From Arachnopeziza araneosa (taxonomy: Eukaryota; Ascomycota; Leotiomycetes; Helotiales; Arachnopezizaceae), in contig QYAI01000075.1 of assembly GCA_003988855.1 (NCBI GenBank), positions 1 to 64,000 on the forward strand: 64,000 bases of DNA, written 5' to 3'. Shown here in pieces: positions 10,798-22,203 of this stretch (positions within the stretch are counted from its first letter, which is position 1; every line of letters begins with the position of its first letter). A program made the translations under genes and the position numbers. Under the pieces are notes generated by a model that had not been told where the DNA came from, ran no database searches, and saw only the letters and a list, made by a program, of their open reading frames with translations.

Positions 10798-12719
10798 ATG
10801 CTACTATCCCACCAACTGCTGTGCATCCTTGCATTTTGCAGCATGGCAATATCAGGTGCCACCAGCCAGAATTTATCACTCGCGGACATGCCCGCCTGTG
10901 CTGTGAGTTTTATCACCAACCATACATTCAGCCTCAGTCATGACTAACTCTCATTGTAGCTCCGGTGCTCAGCAGCGTCCCTGGGACAAATCGATTGTGG
11001 TACCAAGGACTTTACAGATTGTTTTTGTGACCCTATTCAAACCACTCTACGAATAGATATCAGTATATGTACGGTACAAAACTGTAGTGTTACAGATCAA
11101 GACAGTAAGTAAAATCTACTTACATCTTATTCTCCAGTGTTGAGAGAAGCGACTAAGAAAAGCTTGCAGCTGCAGAAATTATCTCCCAAAAGATCATCTG
11201 TGCTGGTTTTCCACAACCATCCAGAGGACCAGAAGAGATACAAGCTACGGCTATTCTCACAGCCGTAGCGATGATCTCCGTTTTTTTAAGACTGATTGCA
11301 AGACTCCTGATAATAGGAAAGTTAAGATGGGATGACTGGCTGATTATTTTTACCGCCGTGAGTTTCTGGGGTTTGGATGGAGAGCAGAAATTTGGACTAA
11401 GTAGGATCAATAGGCTATCATGATCGCCAATACTACTATCCAAATCATAAGTAAGTGTCCCCGAGATGATAAGGAGATGCAAAATCTGACTAATTATTAT
11501 CAGTGTGTAACCATGGCTTTGGTAAACACTTTTACGATGTCTTACCTGAAGAAAGCACCTTCCTATCCAAAGTAGCACTTGCCCGCTCATTCAGCAGAAA
11601 AATGTTCCACTGACAAAATATCAGTTGCTTTTTTCTTCCCAAATCATCTATGTCTTCAACCAGAACCTCCCCAAATTTTCAATCCTCATACTCTACTTCC
11701 AAATCTTCACCAGTCCAGAATTCGTCCGCATCGTTAAAATCTGCATGGCTTGGATGGTCGCGCACACCACCTGCTTTCTCATAGCAACCATTTTCCTGTG
11801 CGTTCCTGTATCCAAATCATGGGATGCGAACACTCCCGGAACGTGTGTAAATCTGCAGGCATTAATCTATGCTGAAGCAGGGTTCAGCATCGCAGAAGAT
11901 ATTGTGATAATGCTAATACCCATCATTGAGTTGAGGAAACTGAATGTTCATTGGCTGAAGAGAATTGACTTGATGGTGATGTTCGCCATCGGGAGCTTGT
12001 ACGTAGAATCTTCTGATATCTTTTCTTGCCGTGAAGCGCTGACAAACCGTTGTAGCGCTTGCATCACCAGCATCGTCCGTTTGAAGTTCATAACAAAGTT
12101 CGGAAAGACAGTTGATGTGACATGTGAGTTAATGATTATTCGACTAATATACCTAACTTTGCTCACCACTCGTGTGTAGTTGACAATGTCGACGTCGTAA
12201 TCTGGTCCGAAGTTGAAACTTACACAGCCGTAATCTGCAGGTATGCTTATCCTCCCACTCATTTTTGGCATCTCTTTTCGAAAGTGGAGAGTTAGACAGG
12301 TTTCCAAGATTATCTCTCATATTAAATAAATCTCTTGGGAATTCGACTGATTACCGAAATTCTCACTCTTTCGAAACCGGCAATGTCCTACGCTGATCAA
12401 ATTGACCAGTTGCTTGATTCCCATTCGGCCCCTCATCCTCAAATGGATACCCGCTCAAATCCTTAGTTTTTCATCTAAGGCTATGAGTGACAACCACAAC
12501 ACTCCTTCATCCGTAAACCAAAAAAGTCAGAATCGGTACAAATACGCTGAGAATGATGGAGATCAATCCCCGCTTCGTCAGAGCGGCAAGAATGGCGGTG
12601 TTGTCGAAGTTGTTACCGAAAGCTATGAGCTAGATCGACGAGATCTTGAGAGTCCTACATTGGGTAACATAACAACAATTGAGTCTGCGGAACGTCACAA
12701 TTCTTTTCGAAGTGGCTAG
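10798..12719 (+). CDS. Pth11-like seven-helix receptor with N-terminal CFEM domain
   Basis: Nine exons: 10798-10902, 10960-11104, 11170-11357, 11414-11450, 11504-11571, 11625-11998, 12056-12123, 12180-12240, 12410-12719; 451 residues. A signal peptide (MLLSHQLLCILAF...) is followed by a CFEM domain with all eight cysteines after splicing (PACALRC, IDC, TDCFC, ICTVQNC, IIC). Then come the membrane domain with the family motifs RWDDW and NHGFGKH, and after the last helix CLIPIRPL. The cytoplasmic tail is Ser/Asn-rich. CFEM-Pth11 proteins are cell-surface receptors; Magnaporthe Pth11 senses surfaces during infection. The ligand here is unknown. Phases agree at every junction. The last intron (12241-12409) is 169 nt, longer than the rest. 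The gene is convergent with the Zn2Cys6 gene. Confidence 0.85.
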
Positions 12720-12888
12720 ATAATCTGAATTTTGACAATCCTTCGAAGCTGTACTTTAAGATATCTGCATATCATCTAAGACTCTAAGATAAAGAATACT
12801 GAGCGTGTCATAGCCGGGTCGAGTCCCAAGACTGATTGACAAATTCCTTGCGTTTTCTCAGTCGTAATTATGGCTTAAATGGTACAGC

Positions 12889-14521
12889 TCATTGATTGGC
12901 TTGTTGAAACATCTGCCAGCTACCTTCGGCTCCAGATTTGAGAACTAAGTCGAAACCTTCAGCTCCTGGGTCCACTTCTACCTCAATGACACCTTCATCG
13001 TTGACGGATAGATTCTTTTCATCTTTCTCGGGCATCTTCTGTGTTTGAAGGACACCGGGTGCTCCGATCACCAATAAGCGTGCTGCTCTAATTCTTAACT
13101 TTGGATCGGCAGCATTTCGGGCAATATAGCATATTGGAGGAAAGACTCCTGCTCTGAGTAAAGCATATCGATCAACGACATCCCGCTCAGTCCATCTGAG
13201 ATACTTTTTTTCTACTCTTTCAATGTATGTTTTGAACAATCCTTGTGGCTCAATGTCATTGGGCGTCAAGCTGACATATAACCAAAGCTTTGTTGAAATG
13301 TGGGCAATCAGGAGCTCATCAACGGCTTCAGAGATCTCTGGGCTTGTCCCATCCATAGTCGAGAGCAGAGGATCAAACTTCCAAGACCAGCATGAGATAT
13401 TGGATTCATGAATAGAAATTTGATCTTGGAGATCCACCCACCGCTGTTCCCCTTCCTGTCCTGTGTGCTGAAGTATGACACCCACCCTGATCAACCTCAT
13501 CCCATCTCGTGTCAACTTCTTAACACTCTCCCCTGCCTCTTTTAGATCCTTAAATGGTCCCAGCTCCACTAGTTCCACTTCAAAACGCATCATTGGATCT
13601 CCATCTTCCCACATACCCTTGATAGACATATTTCCAAAAATCCTCACTAACAAAGTATGCAACTCCGTAATCCCTCCTTCTCCTTTCTTTTTCAGCCTCT
13701 CCACGATAGCAACCCCACTATTCATATGCAGAATGGCAGCGCCGAGATTTCCCCATGTAAAGTTTAACACCACGAAAACAGCACACGTAGCGAGCGCTAC
13801 AACTTCTTCATCAGCGCTCCGGGCCAGAGTGGAGACCCCGCGCATATAATGTTGCATGGAGAAGCTGCGCTGTTGTTTGATTTCTGATGCGCTAGAACCA
13901 GTTTCGGACTTGCTAGAGCTCTGTAACATGTACATCTCCTCGTGGGCAGCAGCGAGCGCAATGATGGCGTGTCGCGTTGCTAAACTGGAGCTTGAGAGCT
14001 GTGGGAGGTGGTACCTCCAGAAGGAATCCGAGATCCATGGACCTAAGACGGAGGCAGTTGTAGAGTGGAAATATGATAGAGCGCGGAGGTCTTTAGGTGT
14101 GAGTCTCTCCCCATGATGAGAGGTGATTGCCGTCGTGGGATTTGGGGTTGTAAATTTGAACCTCAGACGGATGGCGATGGGCTGAGGGTTGGTTTTGGAT
14201 TTCCTGGGCCCAGGCTGGATATATCCATCGCATTGGCGACCGGTCGATATACAGCGTTTGCCTAAATATTTGTATTAGCTCACCATATGATGGGTGGGCT
14301 GTAGCTGGATGGATTACATGACGGTTTTGCTTCATCACATTTAACGCGGCGGATCCTGTCGAGTTTCAGTGATAGTAGCCAGAGAATCGGGACCGCAATA
14401 CTCACTTGCATGTTATACAACCAGTTCTCGCCTTTGGCTTTCCTAGTCGTCCTGATTTTGCTGGACTAGGCACACATTCTTCACTCAACCCTCTCGGAAG
14501 AATTGGTGAGGTAGGGTCCAT
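12889..14521 (-). CDS. Zn2Cys6 (GAL4-type) fungal transcription factor
   Basis: Three exons: 14521-14406, 14355-14318, 14261-12889; introns of 50 and 56 nt; 508 residues. The zinc cluster is built across all three exons: Cys35-x2-Cys38-x6-Cys45-x6-Cys52-x2-Cys55-x6-Cys62 (GCITCKIRRVKCDEAKPSC, then RCISTGRQCDGY). The rest is the helical fungal-specific domain (VLGPWISDSFWRYHLPQL, then RHAIIALAAAHEEM). A long frame that begins at 13935 is only its C-terminal two thirds. It should bind DNA in the nucleus; its targets are unknown. It faces the CFEM receptor tail-to-tail with 169 bp between stops, so shared regulation is not implied. Confidence 0.87.
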
Positions 14522-15374
14522 CTCTTCATCTCCCCTTTCTCGACATCACCCTACAGGTGCGATCGGAACCAACGGTTTATTTTATCCTCAAGTTGAATTT
14601 TGATCCATGATGTTTGCTGTGAGAAGTTGATTGATGTTAAGAAAAGAAGCTTCACAATGTGCCGTGCAGGTGCAGCTTATATTTTTTTATTTCCACGACG
14701 AAAATCTTTAATCCCACTACTGTAGCCTACGCTCCGGGCAGGGGTTCAACAAAGAGCCTCAAAAATCCTAGGTGTTTTTGAGCGTGCCCAAAATATTTTG
14801 AATCTTTATTTTCTCTAGAGATATAAGTTCTAAAATAATCTTGTACCGTGAAAATATCGTTTCACACAGTGAGCCCAACGACCCCTCTTCAAACTAGAGA
14901 CCCCTGTTCTGCTAAAACTCATTCAAATAGGCAACTTGTTTGAAGGGAAGATATGTAGTTGTCTCATCCTGATACTAAGAGATGGATGAGATAATCTTCT
15001 GGGACTGGTTGGATACGCTCGGACAAAAATTGGAGAGTAAGTTGACAGAATATTAGCCTTACGTGTTACAGACGAGGTCAGAATATACACGGAAGTTGAT
15101 GTTGATAGTTCTGACTTGGAAAACTACGCTTGGATATGAATAGTCGGTTGGTTAAGGAGTGGGGCAGGGCATGAGATATTGAGCTGACAGGGCTTGTGTT
15201 GGGCAGCTACAAGCCAACATCTTCCGCTTGAGAAGATTTATTCCAGTAGATTATTCTTCACAAGTGTCTACCGAGTATATCATAATGAGTCTTAAAGATC
15301 AACGTGCTATGATGAAAGAAGGTATCGTGGCTCTATAGAGATACACCAAACGCCAAAAAATTGTACCATCAGAT
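14522..15374. other. Intergenic, nothing firm
   Basis: Upstream region of the Zn2Cys6 gene and 3' flank of the chitin synthase. AT-rich, no supported frame. Confidence 0.45.
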
Positions 15375-18200
15375 TTACCTCCGGAACTACAGAGAAGTTA
15401 GCAAAATGTAAAATGATGAGTTATGGGATCACTCACAATTCTCTTAATCTTATACCACATAGCACCCACAAATTTGAAAGCACTTAAACCAGCCACACTC
15501 CAAAGTACTATCTCCAGATACACCTTTACTGTCTGGCTCTCTCCTTCTGTAGTCTGTTTCAAACTCAATCTGTTGAGCCCACCTGCCTTCAAAACGACCG
15601 CTACGAGAGCAGCATTACAGAACATCCAGAACAAAACCACATACGTCCTGAACCCTGCTGTGGATGCCTTATTTTTGTCCTCGTCACTCATTTTTTTGGG
15701 CTCTTCGACAAATTGCGTTGCGAACTTCTGTATTGCAGTATCATAGAGGGAATTGAGATCCGCATCATCGAAGCCAGGTTCTTCATCGGCTTTGCCGTCT
15801 TTGCCGACTTTAGCTTTCTTGAGAGTTTCGGGTTTGTCGTCGCCTTTTGTACCCCAAGAAACGTCATGCGTGTTGCAGAAAGCGTAAACGTTGATGACAT
15901 TTGTGTAAGTTGGGGAGAGAAGGAGATATTGGAGAGCCTGAACAAGTCAATACTAGTACATATCGAAGAAATAGGAGGACTTACAGATGTAACAATATGC
16001 CATGGGTCAAGGAACACGATAGAGATAAAGATCCATAGCACATAGGTTGAGAGGAGTGAGACGATAAGAGTGAAGAAGACCGAGTTCGTAAAAAGCTTGG
16101 AAAACGTGAATTTGCCGTCATGGGCTTCAGCTTGGACTGACCTGAAAGTGATGAAGACTGAAGCGAACATTAAATAGCTGAATAGGAGTTAGAAGAGTTA
16201 ATGTTACCAACAGGAAAACTTACACCATAATCAAAGCCCAAGAGTATACCATAGCCATGTAAAACCTCCGGGAACCATCAGGCGTATTCCCAAGAGATAA
16301 GACGAAACAAGCAACTAAGGATGCAAGGTATACCCATTCAACGATGACAGATATTATGCCACCTGTTTTCCCTAGAAGTGCAGGATCCGAGAGAGAAGTT
16401 GTCAAGATTTGGAAGACGAGGAAAAAATTCCCCAGAGCAAACCAGGCGAAGATCATGGAAACGGTTTGATATAAGAATTCAACCATGAACATGATCTTTC
16501 TCATCAGGGAGTGATCACTGCGGAAGATTTGGTAGAAATGAACCAATGCGTAGATTGCGGCAAAGAAAGACCCGTTCAACCAGCGTCTCCGTTGCTTGAC
16601 TAATTCTGGCATCTCTTCAGGAACATCGGTCTCGCCGACAGCAGAGCAAACGTAGGTAAGAACCCATGACGATTTTCGCTTTGCTACAAGTTCGAAACAG
16701 AGGATTCGGTCTTCGGCCAAATACATATTCTTGGTGAAGATGTCGGCATCCGCATGATGCTTCTCGCCATCGAAATACTTCTCTAGGGGCCCTTTACCTC
16801 GTGCATCGTTCTGAAGTGCGACAAATCTGTACGCCGAAAAGGCTCCCGGAAGCACAGAAATAAATCCAAATGCCGATTCCATAGGCTTGTCGAGAATGTT
16901 ACTCATCTTGTACTCAAAATTCTGAGCTGCAACGAGTGGATTAAGTAACTTTTCAAAACCCTTTCCCTCTCCAAGCATGGCCTTAATCTCGCCGCATGCG
17001 CCACCACATTTCGGATCTAGATCGAATGCCTTCCATAATTCATAGACTGATTTTGGCCCTGGTCGTGTACCCGCATCGAGAAGGACGCATACATTTGGCT
17101 GTAACGCTTCACCGAATGCCTGTAGAGCCCATCTATGAGAATTAATTTTCTTCTGGTTCTTCTCTTTCAAGAGGAAGACCATCTGGACGGGAACCCCTGT
17201 TCCTGGCCTTGTTTCCACGATTCCATTTGACACCTCGATCCCAACTTTCGTTGTATACTCGTAAATATGAGCCGTAACTTTTTTCGAGTTGACTTCTTCA
17301 CGAGCTACGCCATGTTGGTAGACTCCCAGAGCTGTGAGGACTGCTCGAGTTCGTACATTTAGCTGGGCACGCCCGTCATTTACCACGCAAACCACAATTT
17401 TCTTCCAGCCGTCTGGACCCCACAGACCATTATGCTTTCCTTTCAATGAGCACATATACTCAATGTTCTTAAGTACTCCAGCCATTGTCCTTGCAAAAAG
17501 CAGATCCCCTTCATTGTACATGGTGATGACGATAAATAGCTCGGTTCGTCTCGGGTTCCCAAAGAGTTGTGGTCGCAGCTGGAAGCGCTCAGCTACGAAA
17601 TCTTCAGGATCGCAAGTCGCAGCAGTGTAACGCATGTGCGTGAATTCTCGCGCAGCAGCATCCTCGAGATTTCGAAGTAGCCTGGGAGGCACAGGACAGT
17701 CATAGACAAGATGCTGTACTGCTGGGGCAGTCCCGCGATGTATATGGTCTTCTGCAACTCCAGGAGTATTTCCTGGTCCGGGGCTTGGTGTTGGTGCAAG
17801 CGCTGGATCGGAAAGAAATGACTGGTGAGATTGGCGGAAACTGTTATCATGTTGCTGGTAAAAATCATTTTGCCTTGGGTCTATTGGCAGAAGAGGGACA
17901 TCTTGAGGAGATGGTTCGTATGACTGATGGTAGTATGCATCTCGATGTTCTTCAGGGTTCACGTTGTAGCCCTCGTTTTCATGCTCGCCATAATGGGGGA
18001 ACCGGGCTTGGGATGGATTGGTGTAGCCGTGGAAACTTGAGGAACTTGCGCGATTGTATAGAGGACGCTGATTTGGATCTGCAGCATCTGGAATCTGAAC
18101 AAGGCTGTCAATAATGAATGCGTTATGGATAGGACAAACGTACCCGAATATTACCCCTTGAGTCGGGCGATTGCGATGGGTCGTGGTATCTGGGGTCCAT
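15375..18200 (-). CDS. Chitin synthase, division 1 (class I-like)
   Basis: Five exons: 18200-18144, 18094-16224, 16177-15985, 15937-15437, 15386-15375; four introns of 46-50 nt; 877 residues. The enzyme polymerises UDP-GlcNAc into chitin at the plasma membrane. The catalytic glycosyltransferase core shows VVCVVNDGR, LLDAGTRPG (about residue 362), AEDRILCFEL (about 480) and the product-binding QRRRWLNGS (about 523), followed by a cluster of C-terminal transmembrane segments. The Pro/His/Gln-rich N-terminus is typical of class I-III enzymes. Features such as CGGACGEIKAML and FARTMAGVLKNIEYMCS favour class I over II or III, from memory of those families. The last exon carries just FRR and the stop, matching the basic end common in these enzymes. 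Divergent from homoaconitase across about 950 bp. Confidence 0.93.
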
Positions 18201-19150
18201 TATTGGTTCACACTCGTTCACTAATGATAGGATTTCCTTTCACTTGACAGTAGAAAATATGTAGGAAAAAATCAGGATAGATAAACAGGATAGAAAAGGA
18301 TAGAAAAGGAGTATGGTGAGGCTGAAGGGCAGGAAAGATCCCTTGATCGAAGCTCGAAAAAGCAAAGACACCCAGCCCCTCGTTCTAGAGAGGCTGTGGG
18401 AATAAATAGTTCCAAACACGCATAATGGCGTTTTTAACCAACTATAATTGGATTCTTGGCGATGCGGCTGAACTTGGCGTAGGTAAATCTGGATTAGCGG
18501 GCCAAATCAGCCCTGTGAGCAGCCAGTGAGAGCCTGACACCCAATCTCCTTGAAGTAAACGCACTGGACGCGACACGCTGTGAAGCCACATTTGATCCAC
18601 ACCGGGGCAGTGCGGTTATGTGCTGAAGTGCGAGCAGCACTGCCGAGTACAGCACGAACAGCACTGCCAAGTCCAAGGCGAATGAACATATTCCATATGA
18701 TTAACGGATTGCAACAAATTCAAAAAGCGCCTTGGCTATCATCTCCGTTATGTAATAAATGATATCCTTGATATCCTTTTAATCCCAAACTCTTGAGAAA
18801 TTTGGAAAGGGGATAAAAGCCATGATATCTTTGTTTCATGGAGATGTGTCGCCTCATTCGGTGGTAATGATATGTAGAAGGAATTGATAATTTGTGTGCC
18901 ACCTAAACAAGAATAGGAAATGAGAGGTCGCCCAAATGAACGGGAAATCTACTCCGAAGGGATGCAGGCGGAAAGGGTGCAAGGCCGCTTGGCGGTAAAT
19001 TGTCGGTCTTAGGAGAATCGCCGACGCCGGCCATCAAAAAAATATGCAGCAAATCAGATCCTCTCAATTCGTCATTCTTGTGTAAGTGAAGAAATCAATC
19101 CTTGACGCGCGATAACTCGGAATATATTCTGTATAACTACCACGGGCGAG
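18201..19150. other. Bidirectional promoter region, chitin synthase / homoaconitase
   Basis: 950 bp between two divergent ATGs. Overlapping 60-codon frames occur on both strands but none looks like protein. No specific site can be assigned. Confidence 0.5.
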
Positions 19151-22100
19151 ATGCTGGTATGTAGTCGTCATTTGCTGCCTTTGCTGTAGATCCCGACTAA
19201 TGATCCTTTAAGAAAGGCTCCAGGACTCTCTTGCTTCGTTGCAGAGCATCTCGAATCGTTCCAGGCCGAGCCTTGTCCCAATTTATATCTCGAACAAATG
19301 CGATCGGTCCATCTCGCCGATATGAAGCTGTACTGCCTTCTCGAAAGCAGTTTCATACCTCCGCCGCAACCTTCTCGTCCTTCCAGACGACCCCTCAAGC
19401 CCCTCAGACTCTGACCGAAAAAATCGTCCAACGGTACTCTCTAGGTCTGGGCAAAGATCAATATGTCAGAGCTGGGGATTATATTGTTTTGAGTCCTCAT
19501 CATTGCATGACGGTATGCTTTATTTTCCCAGACAAATAAGTCTTCTTTGGCTGTGTTTCTCAAGTTTTCTGAAAACTATGCATGTCTCGTGGGTCTAGGA
19601 AGATTCAGTCCTATTCCTAAAAGCACAAAGAAGCACGCTAACTTAGGCTTATCTAATTAGCATGATAACTCCTGGCCAACAGCTCTAAAGTTCATGTCAA
19701 TTGGAGCTTCGCAGATTTATAATCCAAAGCAGGTTGTTATGACACTGGATCACGATGTTCAAAACAAAAGCGAGAGCAATCTGAAAAAATATGCCCAAAT
19801 TGAAGAGTTTGCGAAAAAGCAAGGTGTGGATTTTTATCCAGCTGGTCGAGGAATTGGGCATCAGATCATGGTTGAAGAGGGCTATGCTTTCCCAGGAACA
19901 ATAACCGTGGCCAGCGACAGCCATTCGAATATGTACGGTGGAGTCGGCTGCTTAGGAACACCGGTAGTCCGAACTGATGCTGCTGCTATATGGGCAACTG
20001 GTCGTACGTGGTGGAAGGTTCCCAAAATTGCTAAGGTTCAGTTCACAGGAACTCTGCCAGAAGGTGTCACTGGCAAGGATGTGATTATTGCTTTGAGTGG
20101 GCTTTTTAATAATGATGAAGTACTCAACCATGCAATTGAGTTTACCGGGTCGCCAGAGACTATGCAAAGCTTGTCGGTCGATACTCGGTTAACAATTGCC
20201 AATATGACAACAGAATGGGGAGCACTGACAGGCCTATTTCCAATTGACTCGACCCTAGAAAAATGGTTGAGATACAAGGCAACAGTAGCAGCTATGTCTA
20301 AAGGACCAGACAATACTACATCGAAGCGTTTCTTTCACCAGCGGATCGATGACTTATTTGCCAATCCCATTGTTGCAGACAAAGGCGCTCAATACTCTAA
20401 ATATTTATACTTAGACCTCTCGACGCTGTCTCCCTATGTCGCGGGACCTAATTCGGTTAAAGTAGCAACTCCTTTGGATGAGCTGTCTACCGAAAACTTG
20501 AAAATCGACAAGGCCTATCTGGTTTCGTGTACCAACTCGCGAGCATCAGATCTTGCCGCAGCAGCAAAAGTCTTCAAAGACGCTGCTAAAGAGAGCGGTG
20601 GTCCTGTCTCGGTTGCAGAGGGCGTAAAATTTTACATTGCAGCGGCATCGCTGCCTGAACAACAGACAGCAGAAGATGCCGGCGACTGGCAAGCTATGTT
20701 AGATGCGGGCGCAATCCCATTACCAGCTGGATGTGGACCTTGTATTGGGCTTGGAACTGGCCTTCTCGAAGATGGTGAAGTTGGTATCTCGGCTAGCAAC
20801 AGAAATTTCAAAGGCAGAATGGGTTCGCAGAAGGCAAAGGCTTACCTCGCAAGCCCTGAAGTAGTTGCTGCAAGTGCATGTTAGCATCCCCCGTCCCCTT
20901 TTTTTCTTCGTATTTCCATATTTTGGATTTGAATTTAACACGTTGTATTTTCAAAATGAAAACTGACTCCAATTAGTGCATGGCAAAATTATAGGTCCCG
21001 GTAACTATGAACGACCGGAAGGCTGGTCAGGTGTTTCTATTGGAGAAGGCGAAATCGTGGAAGCTGGTAACCAAATTAGCACGACTGAAGAAGCATTAGA
21101 CAAGGTTCTTGGTCAACTATTCAGCGCAATTGAAACTGCAGAGAAAGAAGTGGAGCCGGAGCAAGCGGTTGTTGTCGAAGAAACGGAGATAGATATCCTC
21201 CCAGGCTTTCCGGAGAAGCTTGAGGGCGAGATTCTTTTCCTAGATGCTGATAATATCAGTACTGATGCAATTTATCCAGGTATGTATATTTTACTGGCCC
21301 ATCGTTACTCGTTTGAGAACGACCAGACCCAAGACACAGGTCTTTGGCAATTTCGATTTATCATCGGAATTCAGACATAGTTTTTTCCAAACTTTGTAAG
21401 CAGACAAACACTGACGTCAATTCTAGGCAAATACACATACCAGGATAATGTGCCGAAAGGGAAGATGGCTCAGGTCTGTATGGAAAACTATGATCCCGAA
21501 TTCGACTCACTTGCTAAGGCGGGAGGTATAAACTTTTCGTTTCTGTCCTTCTTGCTTCTTATGCTTAGTAAAATCTCTAGAGCATATTTCAAGCTCTAAG
21601 TCCTCTTTAAGACGGCTGGCTACACTCTTCCAGCTGATCCTATAGTTGATGAACCCCTCAATCTCAAACACGTGTCTTTGGTTTGAAAATAGTATGCTAA
21701 TCCAAAACTTAGATATTGTTGTAACCGGTTTTAACTTCGGTTGTGGCTCGTCAAGAGAACAAGCAGCAACATCTATTCTCGCGAAGCAGCTACCTCTGGT
21801 CATTAGTGGAACCATCGGAAACACGTTCAGCCGGAACGCGATCAACAACGCACTACCTCTCCTCGAGATTCCACGACTAGTAGAACGGCTGAGGGAAACT
21901 TTCTCCAGCACTGAAGTTTCTAGTTCACAGCAAAATATCAAAGAACCATCACTAAATCAAGAGTCCTTAGATTCAGTGATTCCTGCAGCTCAGGCCACCC
22001 CAAAAGAGGCAAAGAAGTTGACGAGGAGAACTGGCTGGACCCTTACTTGGGATGTCAGATTCTCTAAAGTTACCATCCAAGAAGGCGAAGGTGGACCAAA

Positions 22101-22203
22101 CTGGACTGTAAAGGTGCCTGCGCTTCCACCAAATCTTCAAGAGATAATTGCTAGTGGTGGACTTGAGAAGTGGGTCAAGAAGGAAATCAGCAAATCTCCA
22201 TAA
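19151..22203 (+). CDS. lys4: Homoaconitase, mitochondrial (lysine biosynthesis)
   Basis: Six exons: 19151-19156, 19213-19512, 19661-20879, 20977-21279, 21427-21525, 21713-22203; 805 residues. Exon 1 encodes only Met-Leu. It is required because the downstream frame has no ATG before the conserved region, and the splice creates a typical mitochondrial leader (MLKGSRTLLLRCRASR). Homoaconitase hydrates homoaconitate to homoisocitrate in the alpha-aminoadipate pathway. The [4Fe-4S] ligands are Cys392 (VSCTNSR), Cys460 and Cys463 (GCGPCIG); substrate-binding motifs include SDSHSNMYGG and the swivel-domain GFNFGCGSSREQA. The segment between catalytic and swivel domains is acidic. The intron after residue 508 uses an uncommon GTTAGC donor, and all phases agree. 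Complete and apparently functional. Confidence 0.93.

Noticed and set aside
12310..12395. Extra exon inside the last CFEM receptor intron (open frame after a possible acceptor at 12299)
   Set aside because: It would end in a stop and lose the conserved CLIPIRPL tail; skipping it restores the family sequence in phase.
18494..18762. Four 60-codon frames in the chitin synthase/homoaconitase promoter
   Set aside because: Short, mutually overlapping and unlike proteins; caused by a locally GC-rich stretch.
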